Assembly (NCBI GenBank): GCA_965200925.1 | Contig: OZ241738.1 | Span: forward strand, 3,484,567-3,548,566 | Direction: 5' to 3' | DNA: 64,000 nt | From: WTGU01 sp965200925 | Lineage (GTDB): Bacteria > Pseudomonadota > Alphaproteobacteria > UBA828 | Part shown: one piece after another, positions 16,896 through 25,816 of the stretch | Layout of the letters: each line of letters opens with the position of its first letter | Position numbering within the stretch: the first letter of the stretch is position 1 | The notes under the pieces: generated by a model | Database searches by the model: none | What the model saw: the letters and a program-made list of their open reading frames with translations, nothing else | What the model was told of the DNA's origin: nothing | Position numbers and translations under genes: made by a program

Positions 16896-17597
16896 CTAAC
16901 TCTCCCGATCGTTCGCCAAGGACATGACGTGGTCGACGATGCCGTCGCTGCGCTCCAGGGACGTCTCGAAGTCGTTCTCGAGAAGCGCCATTAGGCGCTC
17001 GCCAGCTTCAAGGCCGCCGTCGGCGACAGTATAGTGATCATTGACCCTGACATACACCCCCAATCGCTTGTCGTCGATCCTGTCGGACGGCTCCACGGTG
17101 ATGTTGATCTGGTCACCTGCCGGCCTTCCCTCCGGCTTTTTTTGCGATATCGTCAGCGATGTCATCCCACCGTGTTCGCTATCCAACTCGAGACCCTGCC
17201 CCCACGCACCCCACGGCTCCATCGGCGCCAGCGTTCTGCCGATGTGGTCCCTTTCGGCTGAGTTCCGCACCCTGAAATGAACATGGCGGTTAATCCCGAG
17301 TACCCTGAGAGGCGTGTGGGGCACGCGCTCCTTGAACGTGCGCAGGACGAGATCGCGCGGGCGGATGTGGGGAGCCTGTACGGTTTCGGCGAGAAAAAGG
17401 TCGCCGCGGACCTCCAGATGGAGCCAGTCGAAAGTGAAGACGGTCACCTGCGGGCAGACGATCTGCACGTTCGCGCCGTCCGTCGCGCCCCGCGGCAGGA
17501 GGCCGTGCAGGGCGAACCACGCGGGCGAGAAGATCGCCGGATTGAAATCGCCGAGCAGGACGATGCCTACGCCGTCGATCTCCGGCTCGATCCGCAT
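16896..17597 (-). CDS. Conserved protein of unknown function, first gene of MBL-associated trio
   Basis: A 233-residue protein beginning MRIEPEIDGVGIVLLGDFNP, preceded by a GGGAGG ribosome site. I recall a widespread uncharacterised family with the same landmarks: FNPAIFSPAWF, RDLVLRTFKERVPHTPLRV, GINRHVHFRV and LAPMEPWGAWG. A longer frame to 18041 overlaps the restriction gene and is not used. No signal peptide or membrane helix is seen. It lies 122 bp downstream of the type III-like restriction gene on the same strand. The role is unknown; the context points to defence. Confidence 0.65.
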   Translation of the reverse strand: MRIEPEIDGVGIVLLGDFNPAIFSPAWFALHGLLPRGATDGANVQIVCPQVTVFTFDWLHLEVRGDLFLAETVQAPHIRPRDLVLRTFKERVPHTPLRVLGINRHVHFRVRNSAERDHIGRTLAPMEPWGAWGQGLELDSEHGGMTSLTISQKKPEGRPAGDQINITVEPSDRIDDKRLGVYVRVNDHYTVADGGLEAGERLMALLENDFETSLERSDGIVDHVMSLANDRES

Positions 17598-17719
17598 GTC
17601 ATGGGCTCCCTCCCCCGGCGCCGTCGGCATCGTGCGCCGCCGTGGCACGAGTGTCCACGGCCCCGCGCCTTCCCGCAACCCCGTTCGCGCCGGGCCGCTG
17701 GCGAAGCGGGCGACCGCCG

Positions 17720-20356
17720 TCACCCGGCGCCGATCTTCTCCATCAGTTGTTGGCGCACGTCCTTGCCGTCGACGTCCTTCTCCACCATGGCGAAGAGGCA
17801 GCGGCTGGCGCTGGTGCGTTCCCACAATTCGCCGATCGTGCGCTTTTCGTGCGTCTCGGGGCTGTCGGCCAAGTGGGCGCCCTTGTATTCGACGGCGAGC
17901 AGGCGGCCGTCCTCCAGCTGCGCCGCGAAGTCGGGGTAGAACCAGCCCGTGGCCGTGGGCAGACGGAACGACTCCGGGTGGCGCGCGACGTTGCGGAGCC
18001 AGTGGCGCAGGCCGGGCAGGCTGTCGAGCGCCTGGGCGCACAGAGCCTCCTCGCCGTCATCGGCGCCGTCGAAGGCGGGCACCCGGTCGGGGCCGAGGAA
18101 GTGGCGGGCCGGTCGCCAGCGCCCGCGGTAGCGCGGCTCGCCCGCATACATGCCGTCGCGGAAGGAGAAGGCGTGTTCAAAGGACACCGAAGGCCGGGCC
18201 TCCGGCGCGAACAAGTGGCGCTGCCAGCACGATTCCCGCTCCTTGCGGCGGATGGAGGCGATCCTCTCGCGCACCACGCCCTCGAGCCGGGACTTGCCGC
18301 GCATGAGGGCGGAGAGGCGCATCCCGCGCCGCCCGGTCAGGTCGGCGACGAGGCCTGAGAGCCACGCCAGCAGGTCGGCCTGGGCGATGTCGGACGCGCA
18401 CACCTTGCGGTCGAGCCACAGCACCAGCGCCTGTTCGGTCCAGCCTTCCACCTCCGCGTCGAGGGGGAGTCGTGCTTCCTCCCCGGTCTGCGTGTAGGCC
18501 ACGCGCCCGCCTTCAAGGTCGATCTCGAAGCCGCGCGCCGTTTCGCGGATCGCGAACGAATCGTCCAGGCGGAACGAATGGCCGGCGAGCGACCAGTCGT
18601 GGTTCTCCATGAAGAGATCGGTGTCGGCCAGCGCCAATTCCCCCTGCACGACGGCCGCGAGGGCCGGCAGGGCGAAGCGCTCCCCGCGCGCGGCGGGCGA
18701 GAATCGGTGCGCCTCCGCGCGGCGAAACGCCGCCGCGGCCTTCGTGAAGCCCGCGCGTTCCGCCGCCGGCAAGGCCGCGGCGATGGCCTTCTCCGCCGCG
18801 TCGCCCGGCCAGCCGGCGACTTCGACTTCCACCGCACCGCCGCCCGCCGGGCGCGCCACGGCGCCTTCGGGGAGCGCCTCCGCGAGGGCGGGAAGCCCCG
18901 CCTCCGGCGCGGGAATCGCGTGACGGAACACGGGCGGTGGCTGTTCGCGCAGGGTGAAAAGGTCGCCGCCTTCGTCCAGGTCCGCCTGTGCCCGTTCGAT
19001 ATGCGCCTCCGCCTCGTCCTCCTCGAAGCCCATGGCGACCAGCTTGTCCGCCAGCGCCCGCGCCGCCGCGCCGAAGCTGGGCTCACAGACGAAGGCGTAG
19101 GCCTTGTTCAGGGCGGGGTCCGCGCGCCGCTCGGCGTAGGGCATCCGCAGCACCCGGCCGAGCAGCTGCTCCACGTCGGTGGCGCTGCCGATGTTGGAGA
19201 CGGAGCAGAGGACGTAGGCGAAGGAGCAATCCCACCCCTCCTTCAGCGCCTCGACGGTGACGACGTGTTCGATGAGGCAGGCCGGGTCGAACAGGTCGAT
19301 GCCGTCGAGCTCGCGCTGCGCGCCGGTGGCGACGGCGATCTTCTCCTCCGGGACCCGCTCGGTCTCAATCAGGTGCCGCTTCAACGCCTGGGCCGTGACC
19401 TCGCGGTTCTTCGGCTGCGCCTGGAACAGCGCGACGGGGCGGATGTAGCGGCGGTCGCCTGTCGCCTTCTCCGCCAGCTTGGTGCGGGCGGCGACGGCGG
19501 CGCTCACGGCGCCTTGCCAGGAATCGTGTTCGGCCAGGGCGATGGGCAGCTTGATCATCTCCGCGCGCTTCAGTTCCTGGGCCGAGGCGCTGTGCAGGAT
19601 GTTGGAGTTCAGCCGCGGCGTCGCCGTGAATTCGATCACCGCGCAGGGGTTCACCCGCGCCTGCATTTCCCGCGTCAGCCCGGTGACGGCGTTGTGCGCC
19701 TCGTCCACGATCATCAGCGGGCGGTGGCGGTGCAGCAGGTTGGCGAAGGAGTATTTCACGCCGCCGTCTTCGCGCCGCTCCAGCCCCGGCGCGCCGGCGT
19801 CCGCCCCGGTGAAATGCGGCTCCATGTCCTCGTTGTGGGCGTACACCTTGCGGCCTTCGGTGCTCTTCACCCGCAGGGTCTGGATGGTGCCGACGACGAT
19901 GCAGCAGGCGTCGCGCAGGTCCTGCGGGCGGAGGCGGGTGAAGTCCGCGATGTCGAACACGCGCGTCCGTCCAGAGAAGGCGTCGTCCAGGGCTTGCCGG
20001 TAGGGGTGGCGGGGATTCTTCAGCGCCTCCGCCGTCTGCCGGCGGATGGTGTTGGTCGGCGTGAGCCAGAGGACGAGCGGATGGTCCTTCTCGATCCAGG
20101 CGTCGCGGGCCACGGCGACGGCGTGGGCGGCGAGGACGGTCTTGCCGCCGCCGGTGGGCAGGCGGAGGCAGGCATAGGGCGCGCTTGGCAGCCCTTCGAG
20201 GGGCGCGTAATCCCCGGCGTAGCGCCCGAGCCGCGCCGCCTGTTCCGGCTCCCGCACGAGCCGTTCGTAGGCCGCCGCCGGCCCGGCGATTCGTGCCTCT
20301 TCGAGGAAGCGCCGCAGCACCGCCAGCGTCTCCTGCTGGTAGGATTTGAGTTCCAT
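17720..20356 (-). CDS. Type III-like restriction enzyme, helicase-nuclease (Res) subunit
   Basis: An 878-residue superfamily 2 helicase. Walker A is LPTGGGKTVLAAHAVA (residues 66-80), motif Ia WLTPTNTIRRQT, motif II VDEAHNAV near residue 218, motif III EFTATPRLNS, and motif VI-like QLLGRVLRMPYAERR. Near residue 820 YPDFAAQLEDGRLLAVEYKG fits a PD-(D/E)xK nuclease. This architecture matches the Res subunit of type III restriction systems. It follows the methyltransferase gene by 28 bp. It would cut DNA lacking the Mod methylation. Confidence 0.87.
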   Translation of the reverse strand: MELKSYQQETLAVLRRFLEEARIAGPAAAYERLVREPEQAARLGRYAGDYAPLEGLPSAPYACLRLPTGGGKTVLAAHAVAVARDAWIEKDHPLVLWLTPTNTIRRQTAEALKNPRHPYRQALDDAFSGRTRVFDIADFTRLRPQDLRDACCIVVGTIQTLRVKSTEGRKVYAHNEDMEPHFTGADAGAPGLERREDGGVKYSFANLLHRHRPLMIVDEAHNAVTGLTREMQARVNPCAVIEFTATPRLNSNILHSASAQELKRAEMIKLPIALAEHDSWQGAVSAAVAARTKLAEKATGDRRYIRPVALFQAQPKNREVTAQALKRHLIETERVPEEKIAVATGAQRELDGIDLFDPACLIEHVVTVEALKEGWDCSFAYVLCSVSNIGSATDVEQLLGRVLRMPYAERRADPALNKAYAFVCEPSFGAAARALADKLVAMGFEEDEAEAHIERAQADLDEGGDLFTLREQPPPVFRHAIPAPEAGLPALAEALPEGAVARPAGGGAVEVEVAGWPGDAAEKAIAAALPAAERAGFTKAAAAFRRAEAHRFSPAARGERFALPALAAVVQGELALADTDLFMENHDWSLAGHSFRLDDSFAIRETARGFEIDLEGGRVAYTQTGEEARLPLDAEVEGWTEQALVLWLDRKVCASDIAQADLLAWLSGLVADLTGRRGMRLSALMRGKSRLEGVVRERIASIRRKERESCWQRHLFAPEARPSVSFEHAFSFRDGMYAGEPRYRGRWRPARHFLGPDRVPAFDGADDGEEALCAQALDSLPGLRHWLRNVARHPESFRLPTATGWFYPDFAAQLEDGRLLAVEYKGAHLADSPETHEKRTIGELWERTSASRCLFAMVEKDVDGKDVRQQLMEKIGAG

Positions 20357-20384
20357 GTTCGCCGTCCGCTGTGGGCGCGCCCCT

Positions 20385-21917
20385 TCAGGGGCGCGCGGCC
20401 ACGTCGTAGGGGGTCTGCTTGAAGGAAAGCCCGGCCGCCTTCAGCGCCGCGCTCCCCAGCATCGAGCGCGCCGCGTAGACGGTGAGCGGACCCCCGAAGC
20501 CGTTTGCGGCCGCGCGGACCTGCCCCAGCGTCTTCTTCGTCAGCACGTTGCCGCCGCCGGCGGAGCGGTCGCCCAGGATGCCGTTGTAGAGCAGCGCATA
20601 GCCCCGGCCCTCGTGCGCCCCGAGGAAGGGGGAGGGTTCCGCCGGTGCCTGCCAGGGCCGGCCGGTTTCGGCGAACCAGACGTGGGCGGCGAGGAGGGGG
20701 AAGGTGACGTCCGGGCAGATGCGCCCGTTCTCGTCGAAGGCGGGCGGGCCTAAGCGATAGAATCGGAAGCCGCCGCCGCCCTGCCATCCGACGGCCTTGG
20801 AGATGCCGCCCTGTTCGCCCTCGATGACCTTGGTGAGGCGTGGGGCGCAATGGGTGACGGCGTGTTGGCCCATTTCGACGCCGATCCATTGTCGGTTCAT
20901 CTTGTGCGCGACGGCGGCGGTGGTTCCGGAGCCGAGGAAGGAATCGAGCACGAGATCGCCCGGGGCGGTGGCGATGTGGAGGATGCGTTGGATGAGGCGC
21001 TCGGGCTTCGGAGTTGTGAAAACTTCGGATGCCGCCAATTTCACGATCTCCTTCTTCGCTTCTTGTGTATTTCCAACATCCTGATTAGACCAAATTGTTT
21101 GCGGAACAATCCCGGTCTTTACTTCTGATAAATAGCGTTTTAGGCGCGGAACATTATTGCCATCCCTTCCCCACCAAACACGCCCTTCTCGATCAAGATC
21201 AGCCATCTTTTCCTTGGAGACCCGCCAGTACATACCCTTAGGAGGGCCTGAAATAACTCTGCCTTTCGGAGTTTGTACGGGATAAGTTCCTGCGCCATAA
21301 TAATTTCGAGCCGAGAGATCCCCCGACGTCCATGGTCCGCGCGGATCGTTATCGGGATTCTTGTAGAGTTGGTTATGTCTTTCCGTTCTGGGTAACAGGT
21401 TCGGCAACCATGTTTCCGGTTCGCGCGCATAAACGAGAATATGATCGTGATCTACCGAGAAGTGCCGAGCACTGTTCTTCGGAGAAAATATCTTTTCCCA
21501 AACTACATTGCCTATGAAGCGGTTTCTTCCGAACACTTCATCCATGACGACCTTGAGATAATGCGCCTCGTGGTCGTCGATGGAAACCCAGATCGAGCCG
21601 TCCTCCGCCAGCAGGTCGCGCAGCAGCTCCAGGCGCGGCCACATCAGGGAGAGCCACGTCGCATGCTCCAGATTGTCGTCGTAATGCGCAAACGCCGAGC
21701 GCGTGTTGTAGGGCGGGTCGATATAGACGCATTTCACCTGCCCGGCATAGAACGGCAGCAGCGCCTTCAGCGCCTCCAGGTTGTCCCCCTGGATCAGCAT
21801 GTTCGCCGCCTCCGCCTCCCCGGCGGAAAGCCCCGGCGCCTCCTCCAGCAGCCGATAGGGCGCCCGCCCCGCCGCCCCGACGTCCGCCTCCCGCGTCAAC
21901 CAATGCAACGTCGGCAT
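20385..21917 (-). CDS. Type III-like site-specific DNA methyltransferase (Mod) subunit
   Basis: A 510-residue beta-class adenine or cytosine-N4 methyltransferase. The catalytic DPPY is at residues 67-70 (CVYIDPPYNTRSAF), and the SAM-binding motif LDSFLGSGTTAAVAH is near residue 324; this order (DPPY before FxGxG) defines the beta class. Residues about 125-310, between the motifs, form the target-recognition region and are encoded by DNA visibly AT-richer than the flanks (about 21000-21540), as if exchanged. The start lies 3 bp after the pentapeptide gene stop and the Res gene follows. Confidence 0.9.
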   Translation of the reverse strand: MPTLHWLTREADVGAAGRAPYRLLEEAPGLSAGEAEAANMLIQGDNLEALKALLPFYAGQVKCVYIDPPYNTRSAFAHYDDNLEHATWLSLMWPRLELLRDLLAEDGSIWVSIDDHEAHYLKVVMDEVFGRNRFIGNVVWEKIFSPKNSARHFSVDHDHILVYAREPETWLPNLLPRTERHNQLYKNPDNDPRGPWTSGDLSARNYYGAGTYPVQTPKGRVISGPPKGMYWRVSKEKMADLDREGRVWWGRDGNNVPRLKRYLSEVKTGIVPQTIWSNQDVGNTQEAKKEIVKLAASEVFTTPKPERLIQRILHIATAPGDLVLDSFLGSGTTAAVAHKMNRQWIGVEMGQHAVTHCAPRLTKVIEGEQGGISKAVGWQGGGGFRFYRLGPPAFDENGRICPDVTFPLLAAHVWFAETGRPWQAPAEPSPFLGAHEGRGYALLYNGILGDRSAGGGNVLTKKTLGQVRAAANGFGGPLTVYAARSMLGSAALKAAGLSFKQTPYDVAARP

Positions 21918-21920
21918 CGC

Positions 21921-23225
21921 CTATCCCCCGCCCGCCTCCGGGCGCTCCCCCATGGCTTCCTCATATTCAGCAATCCACCGCTCGGCCTCTTCTGCCGTGT
22001 AGGCTCCGATGATGGCGCCGCGGCCTTCCGGTAATTCGTTACTCGCTGGCTTGTCGATGTGATCATTCAATGTCATGCGTAACCCTGTTCCTTTTCCGAT
22101 AAGTGCGCCACCCATATCGGACAATTTTTCTTTCCAATCAGGCAAACCTTCAATGAGAAAATCTACATCTTTCTGGCTTAGCCCGCCTTGCAATACCACC
22201 TCTGATAAGTCGGTTTCCTCTCCTACAGTTTTTCTTATATTCTCGGCAAATGATCTTAGCTGAGAATATGTATTATATCCAGCTCCTTGCAGTTTCACTT
22301 CGACGAAAATAGCCCCTTGTAACTCTGTCCTACTCATGTAGGCTCCTTGCATTTGCGCTCTTATGAGAACAGTACCCTGCATCTGTGTGAACAACAAACC
22401 AGCGCCCTGCATTTGTGCTCTATCAAGACGGGATCCTTGCAAATATGCATTTTGGAAATCGGCTCCTTGCATACAGGATTCATAAAGCCTTGAACCCTGA
22501 AGGTACGCATATCCGAAATAAGCCTTCCGCAAGTGCGCCCTCGCTAAGTTAGCCTCTTCCAAATGTGCTTTCACAAGCACAGCACCGTTCAACCAGCTTC
22601 CCTGCAAGTCGATACGGCAACCCTTGAAGACTTCGTACTCCCGCACGAACAGAAGAGTCAACAAACTCTGTATCTCTTCCGACGGTTTCGCCTTGTGCTT
22701 TTCCCGATACCCGTCCTCCCCCGTCGTCCGACGGATATGGGCGCAGAGGATGTCCATCACCATCTGGCGCAGGTCTTCGGTATCCTGCGCCAGATGGAAG
22801 AGCTCGTAGGCCCCGCCCAGGCGCACGGAATCCGAAGCGTGGCCCAGATGCTCGATGGCGTTCTTCAGCCGCTCCTGCCGCCGCCCGTCCTCCGCGCCCT
22901 TGTTCGCGTCCGCCTGCGCCGCTGCCGCCCCGGCCTGCGCCTCCGCCGCATCCTCCAGCGCCACGGCGCGCTTGTGCGCGATCGTGGCGCCGATGGCGAG
23001 CAGCACGCCGCCCATGGCCACCCCAAGAAATTCCAGGACCCGGAATTTCTCCCCCGCGCCGAAGAGCCCGTAAGCCCACTCCGGAGCGCCGGAGGCCATG
23101 ACGGCGCCGAAGACCGCGAGCAGACCGACCAGCAGGCCGACGAGGAGGCAGAGGACGGGGTGCTCCCGGACCCACGCGAACATGGGTTTCAGCACTGCCA
23201 CGATCCGGTTCCGCGCATCCACCAC
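21921..23225 (-). CDS. Membrane-anchored pentapeptide-repeat protein
   Basis: A 434-residue protein. Two hydrophobic helices near residues 22-45 and 67-85 anchor it in the membrane, followed by an Ala/Glu-rich coiled-coil linker. Pentapeptide-type repeats occupy roughly residues 210-310, with recurring YLQGSRLY, MQGADFQNA, MQGAYMSRTELQGA units, which should build a right-handed quadrilateral helix. The repeat part is AT-richer than neighbouring genes. It ends 3 bp before the Mod start, so it leads the restriction-modification operon. Similar membrane pentapeptide proteins occur in defence loci, but its role here is inferred from position only. Confidence 0.78.
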   Translation of the reverse strand: MVDARNRIVAVLKPMFAWVREHPVLCLLVGLLVGLLAVFGAVMASGAPEWAYGLFGAGEKFRVLEFLGVAMGGVLLAIGATIAHKRAVALEDAAEAQAGAAAAQADANKGAEDGRRQERLKNAIEHLGHASDSVRLGGAYELFHLAQDTEDLRQMVMDILCAHIRRTTGEDGYREKHKAKPSEEIQSLLTLLFVREYEVFKGCRIDLQGSWLNGAVLVKAHLEEANLARAHLRKAYFGYAYLQGSRLYESCMQGADFQNAYLQGSRLDRAQMQGAGLLFTQMQGTVLIRAQMQGAYMSRTELQGAIFVEVKLQGAGYNTYSQLRSFAENIRKTVGEETDLSEVVLQGGLSQKDVDFLIEGLPDWKEKLSDMGGALIGKGTGLRMTLNDHIDKPASNELPEGRGAIIGAYTAEEAERWIAEYEEAMGERPEAGGG

Positions 23226-23280
23226 CGGCCGACGCCCTCACGCCACGACGGGAACCGCCGAAAGACAAGGCGCCGGCACC

Positions 23281-23691
23281 CTACGGAAGCAGCTTGATGA
23301 GCGCGACCACGGCCCCGATGATAATCCCGGTCTGTATCCACAAGACGCGGTACAGGTCCGCCCTGGTGGCGAATTTTTCGTCGGCTTTGGTGGCGAAGTT
23401 CTCGATCTTGTCCGCAAGGTTCTCGATCTTGCCTTCGATGTTTCCGACCCTGCTTCCGAGGTTCTCGACCTTGCCTTCAAGGCTCTCGACCTTGCCTTCA
23501 AGGCTCTCGACCCTGCTTCCGAGGTTCTCGACCTTGCCTTCGATGCGCCCGGTATCGGCCTTGGTGGCGACGCCTTCCGTGACCGCATCGCGCACGGCCT
23601 CGGCGTGCGCCTCCGCCTGGGCGTCATCGACGCCAGCTTCCTTGAGCCTGCGCGCATAGGCCAGCGTGTCGAAGGCGAGTGCGTTTGCCAT
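23281..23691 (-). CDS. Coiled-coil, single-membrane-helix protein (CCDC90/DUF1640-like)
   Basis: A 136-residue protein: an N-terminal globular part (MANALAFDTLAYARRLKEAG, then a segment rich in DAQAEAHAEAV), a long coiled coil of seven-residue units alternating ENLGSRV and ESLEGKV (about residues 48-100), and a C-terminal membrane helix (IIIGAVVALIKLLP). The coiled coil is encoded by near-identical 21-bp units. A close paralogue starts at 63763 and shares its upstream DNA; a more distant one is at 42233-42478. The family resembles DUF1640/CCDC90 proteins; function unknown. Confidence 0.75.
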   Translation of the reverse strand: MANALAFDTLAYARRLKEAGVDDAQAEAHAEAVRDAVTEGVATKADTGRIEGKVENLGSRVESLEGKVESLEGKVENLGSRVGNIEGKIENLADKIENFATKADEKFATRADLYRVLWIQTGIIIGAVVALIKLLP

Positions 23692-23697
23692 GCGGCG

Positions 23698-23726
23698 ACG
23701 CTAGCCGCTCGTCGCACCGGCCGCAA
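23698..23726 (-). promoter_or_regulatory. Candidate promoter of the coiled-coil gene (leaderless)
   Basis: On the minus strand TTGCGG (23721-23726) and TAGCGT (23698-23703) are separated by 17 bases, and TAGCGT ends only 6 bases before the ATG at 23691. The paralogue at 63763 has the same arrangement, TTGCGT (63728-63733), 17 bases, TAGCGT (63751-63756), 6 bases, ATG. The conservation of both the boxes and the spacing supports a promoter producing an mRNA without a 5' leader. Confidence 0.45.
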
Positions 23727-23744
23727 GCCGGCGCGCCAGCGCCG

Positions 23745-25667
23745 TCATTGGGAGGGCGGGCCGAAGAGGGCGGTGACGGCGGCGTCGTTGACCTCGATTT
23801 CGTGGCGGCCGTAGAGGGCGTTGCGATAGACCGTCGCCACGTCGTCGCTCCAGGCGCGGGCGAGCCGGGTGCGGAGCCGCGCGCGCGCCGCGTCCGCCTC
23901 GGCGCCCTGCGCCTCGCGCACGGCGGTGAGGACGGCCACGGCCCAGCCCTCCGCCGCCTCCGCGACGACGGGCGCCGCGTCCCCCTCCTCCTTTGCGAAC
24001 AACGCCTGGAGCAGCGCGAAGGAAACCTCCGGGTCGGCGTCGCTCCCGTCGCGCGCACTCCCGTCGCGCGCGACTCCTTCCAGCCGGCGCACGGCGAGGC
24101 CCGCGTCGCGGGCGGCGGCCTCCAGGCTCTCGCCGGCCTGCACCCGCGCCGCCAGCGCCTCCGCCACCTTCTCCGCCGCTTGCGCCTCCGCTTGGGCCAG
24201 GAGCGCCGCCCGCACCTCGCTGCGCACCTCCGCCAGCGGCAGCGGCGTCGGCGCGGTCACGCCGTCCACCCGCAGGATGGCGAAGCTGCCGTCGGCAAGC
24301 TCGGTCAGGGGCGATTCCGCGCCCTCCGCCGTTTCGAACAGCACCGCGAAGATCTCCTCGCGCTCCGGCAGGTCGTCGAGAACGGGAGTCTCGGCCCGGT
24401 CGAGGCCGGCGCGGTCGACTCCCGTCAAGGGCATCGCCTGTGCGCCGACGGCCGCCGCCGCCCGCTCCAGCGAGGCGCCGCCGCCGAGCTCGTCCTCCAG
24501 GACGGTCGAAAGGCGGAACAGCCCCTCGCCCGCGAGATCGAGCGCCATCTCGTCGTGCAGCGCCTGCCGCACTTCCTCGAAGCCCTGGCGCCGCGCCGGA
24601 GTCACCGATTCGACCTTGAAGAGATGCCAGCCGAACGGGGTCTCGACCGGCCCGCTGGCCTCGCCGGCGGAAAGCGCGAAGATCGCCTCCGTCGCCGCCT
24701 TCATCGGCCCGCCCGGCTCGAATTCGGGGAGGGTCAGCACGGTGGCGCCGCGGCCCGCGAGAGCGTTGGCCACGGCCTCGAACGGCCGGCCCTCCGCCAG
24801 CATCCGCGCGCCGTCGCGGATCAGCGCCTCGTCGGCGGCGTTGATCTGAACCACGGCGCGCCGCTCCGGCATTTCGAACTCGTCGATCCGCGCCTCGTAT
24901 TCGGCGTAGACGTCGTCGTCGCTGAGCTCGATCTCGGAAACCATGGCCTCGGCCGTGAGCCGCACGAGCACCCCGTCGCGCCGCTCCGGCGCCATGAAGG
25001 CCTCGCCGTTCTCTTCGTACCAAGCGGCGATTTCGTCGTCGTCCGGCTCGGCAACGCCGGCCATGCCGGCGCTTGCGACCGTCGCCACCACGGCGTCCCG
25101 CCGCTCAGCCCGGTAGCGGTGGAGGGCACCGGCCAGGGAGTCCGGCACCGCGCGCTCGGCGCCCACCGTGCCCAGCAGCTGGGCGCGCAGCAGATCGGCG
25201 CGGATCAGGTCCTCGTACTCGGCGCGGGTCATGTCGTTGCGTTCGAGCATGAGGTCGTAGAGCGCGGGGTCGAAGGCGCCTTCCTCGTTCATGAAGGCGT
25301 CGGCACTCTCCAGCTCCCGCCGGACGCTGGAGTCGGCGGCGCGCAGGCCGAGCGCGTTCGCCTCGGCGTCCAGCAGGTACTGGCGGACGAGCAGGCCGAG
25401 CACCTGGCTGGAGAGGCCGTTGCGATGGGCCTCCTCGCGTGTGAGATCGGGCCGGCCGGCGCGCTCCCGCTCCCGTTGCAGCGCGCGCTGGAACTGGCGG
25501 TCGAACAGCACCGTCGGCACCTCAACGCTGCCCACCGTGGCGATGGCGGAGCGGCTGCCGCCGGTGAACACGTCGTTGATGCCGAAGGCGGCGAAGCTCA
25601 CCGCCAGGATGACGATGATGCCGCGGCTTGCCCAGGATTTGGTGGCCTGGCGTAGGGAGCGAAGCAT
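23745..25667 (-). CDS. ppiD: PpiD-type periplasmic chaperone/peptidyl-prolyl isomerase
   Basis: A 640-residue protein with one N-terminal signal anchor (IIVILAVSFAAFGINDVF, residues 17-34), a SurA-N-like chaperone region with EEAHRNGLSSQVLGLLVRQY, and a parvulin-like rotamase segment containing VETPFGWHLFKVESVTP near residue 340. This is the architecture of PpiD, an inner-membrane chaperone near the Sec exit site. It is divergent from tpiA-secG, an order seen in many alphaproteobacteria. Around residue 535 a short ARDGSARDGSD duplication comes from a local DNA repeat. It converges with nothing; the coiled-coil gene follows 53 bp downstream. Confidence 0.85.
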   Translation of the reverse strand: MLRSLRQATKSWASRGIIVILAVSFAAFGINDVFTGGSRSAIATVGSVEVPTVLFDRQFQRALQRERERAGRPDLTREEAHRNGLSSQVLGLLVRQYLLDAEANALGLRAADSSVRRELESADAFMNEEGAFDPALYDLMLERNDMTRAEYEDLIRADLLRAQLLGTVGAERAVPDSLAGALHRYRAERRDAVVATVASAGMAGVAEPDDDEIAAWYEENGEAFMAPERRDGVLVRLTAEAMVSEIELSDDDVYAEYEARIDEFEMPERRAVVQINAADEALIRDGARMLAEGRPFEAVANALAGRGATVLTLPEFEPGGPMKAATEAIFALSAGEASGPVETPFGWHLFKVESVTPARRQGFEEVRQALHDEMALDLAGEGLFRLSTVLEDELGGGASLERAAAAVGAQAMPLTGVDRAGLDRAETPVLDDLPEREEIFAVLFETAEGAESPLTELADGSFAILRVDGVTAPTPLPLAEVRSEVRAALLAQAEAQAAEKVAEALAARVQAGESLEAAARDAGLAVRRLEGVARDGSARDGSDADPEVSFALLQALFAKEEGDAAPVVAEAAEGWAVAVLTAVREAQGAEADAARARLRTRLARAWSDDVATVYRNALYGRHEIEVNDAAVTALFGPPSQ

Positions 25668-25710
25668 GGCGGGGCCCGTTCTGGACAGGAGGCGCGCGAC
25701 GCGGGAGCGG

Positions 25711-25740
25711 ATAATAGAAGCGCCCCTTCCCCCCGGGCAA
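25711..25740 (-). promoter_or_regulatory. Candidate sigma-70 promoter for ppiD
   Basis: On the minus strand TTGCCC (25735-25740) and TATTAT (25711-25716) are 18 bases apart, 43 bases upstream of the ppiD start, inside the 149-bp ppiD/tpiA divergent region. The -10 box is a good match and is one of few AT-rich hexamers there. Confidence 0.35.
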
Positions 25741-25816
25741 CACCGCGCCGAAAAACGGCAGCCGCGCGCGCAACCGTGCTAAACATCCGCCTTTCGAAAA
25801 GAACGCCCCGAGCGTC

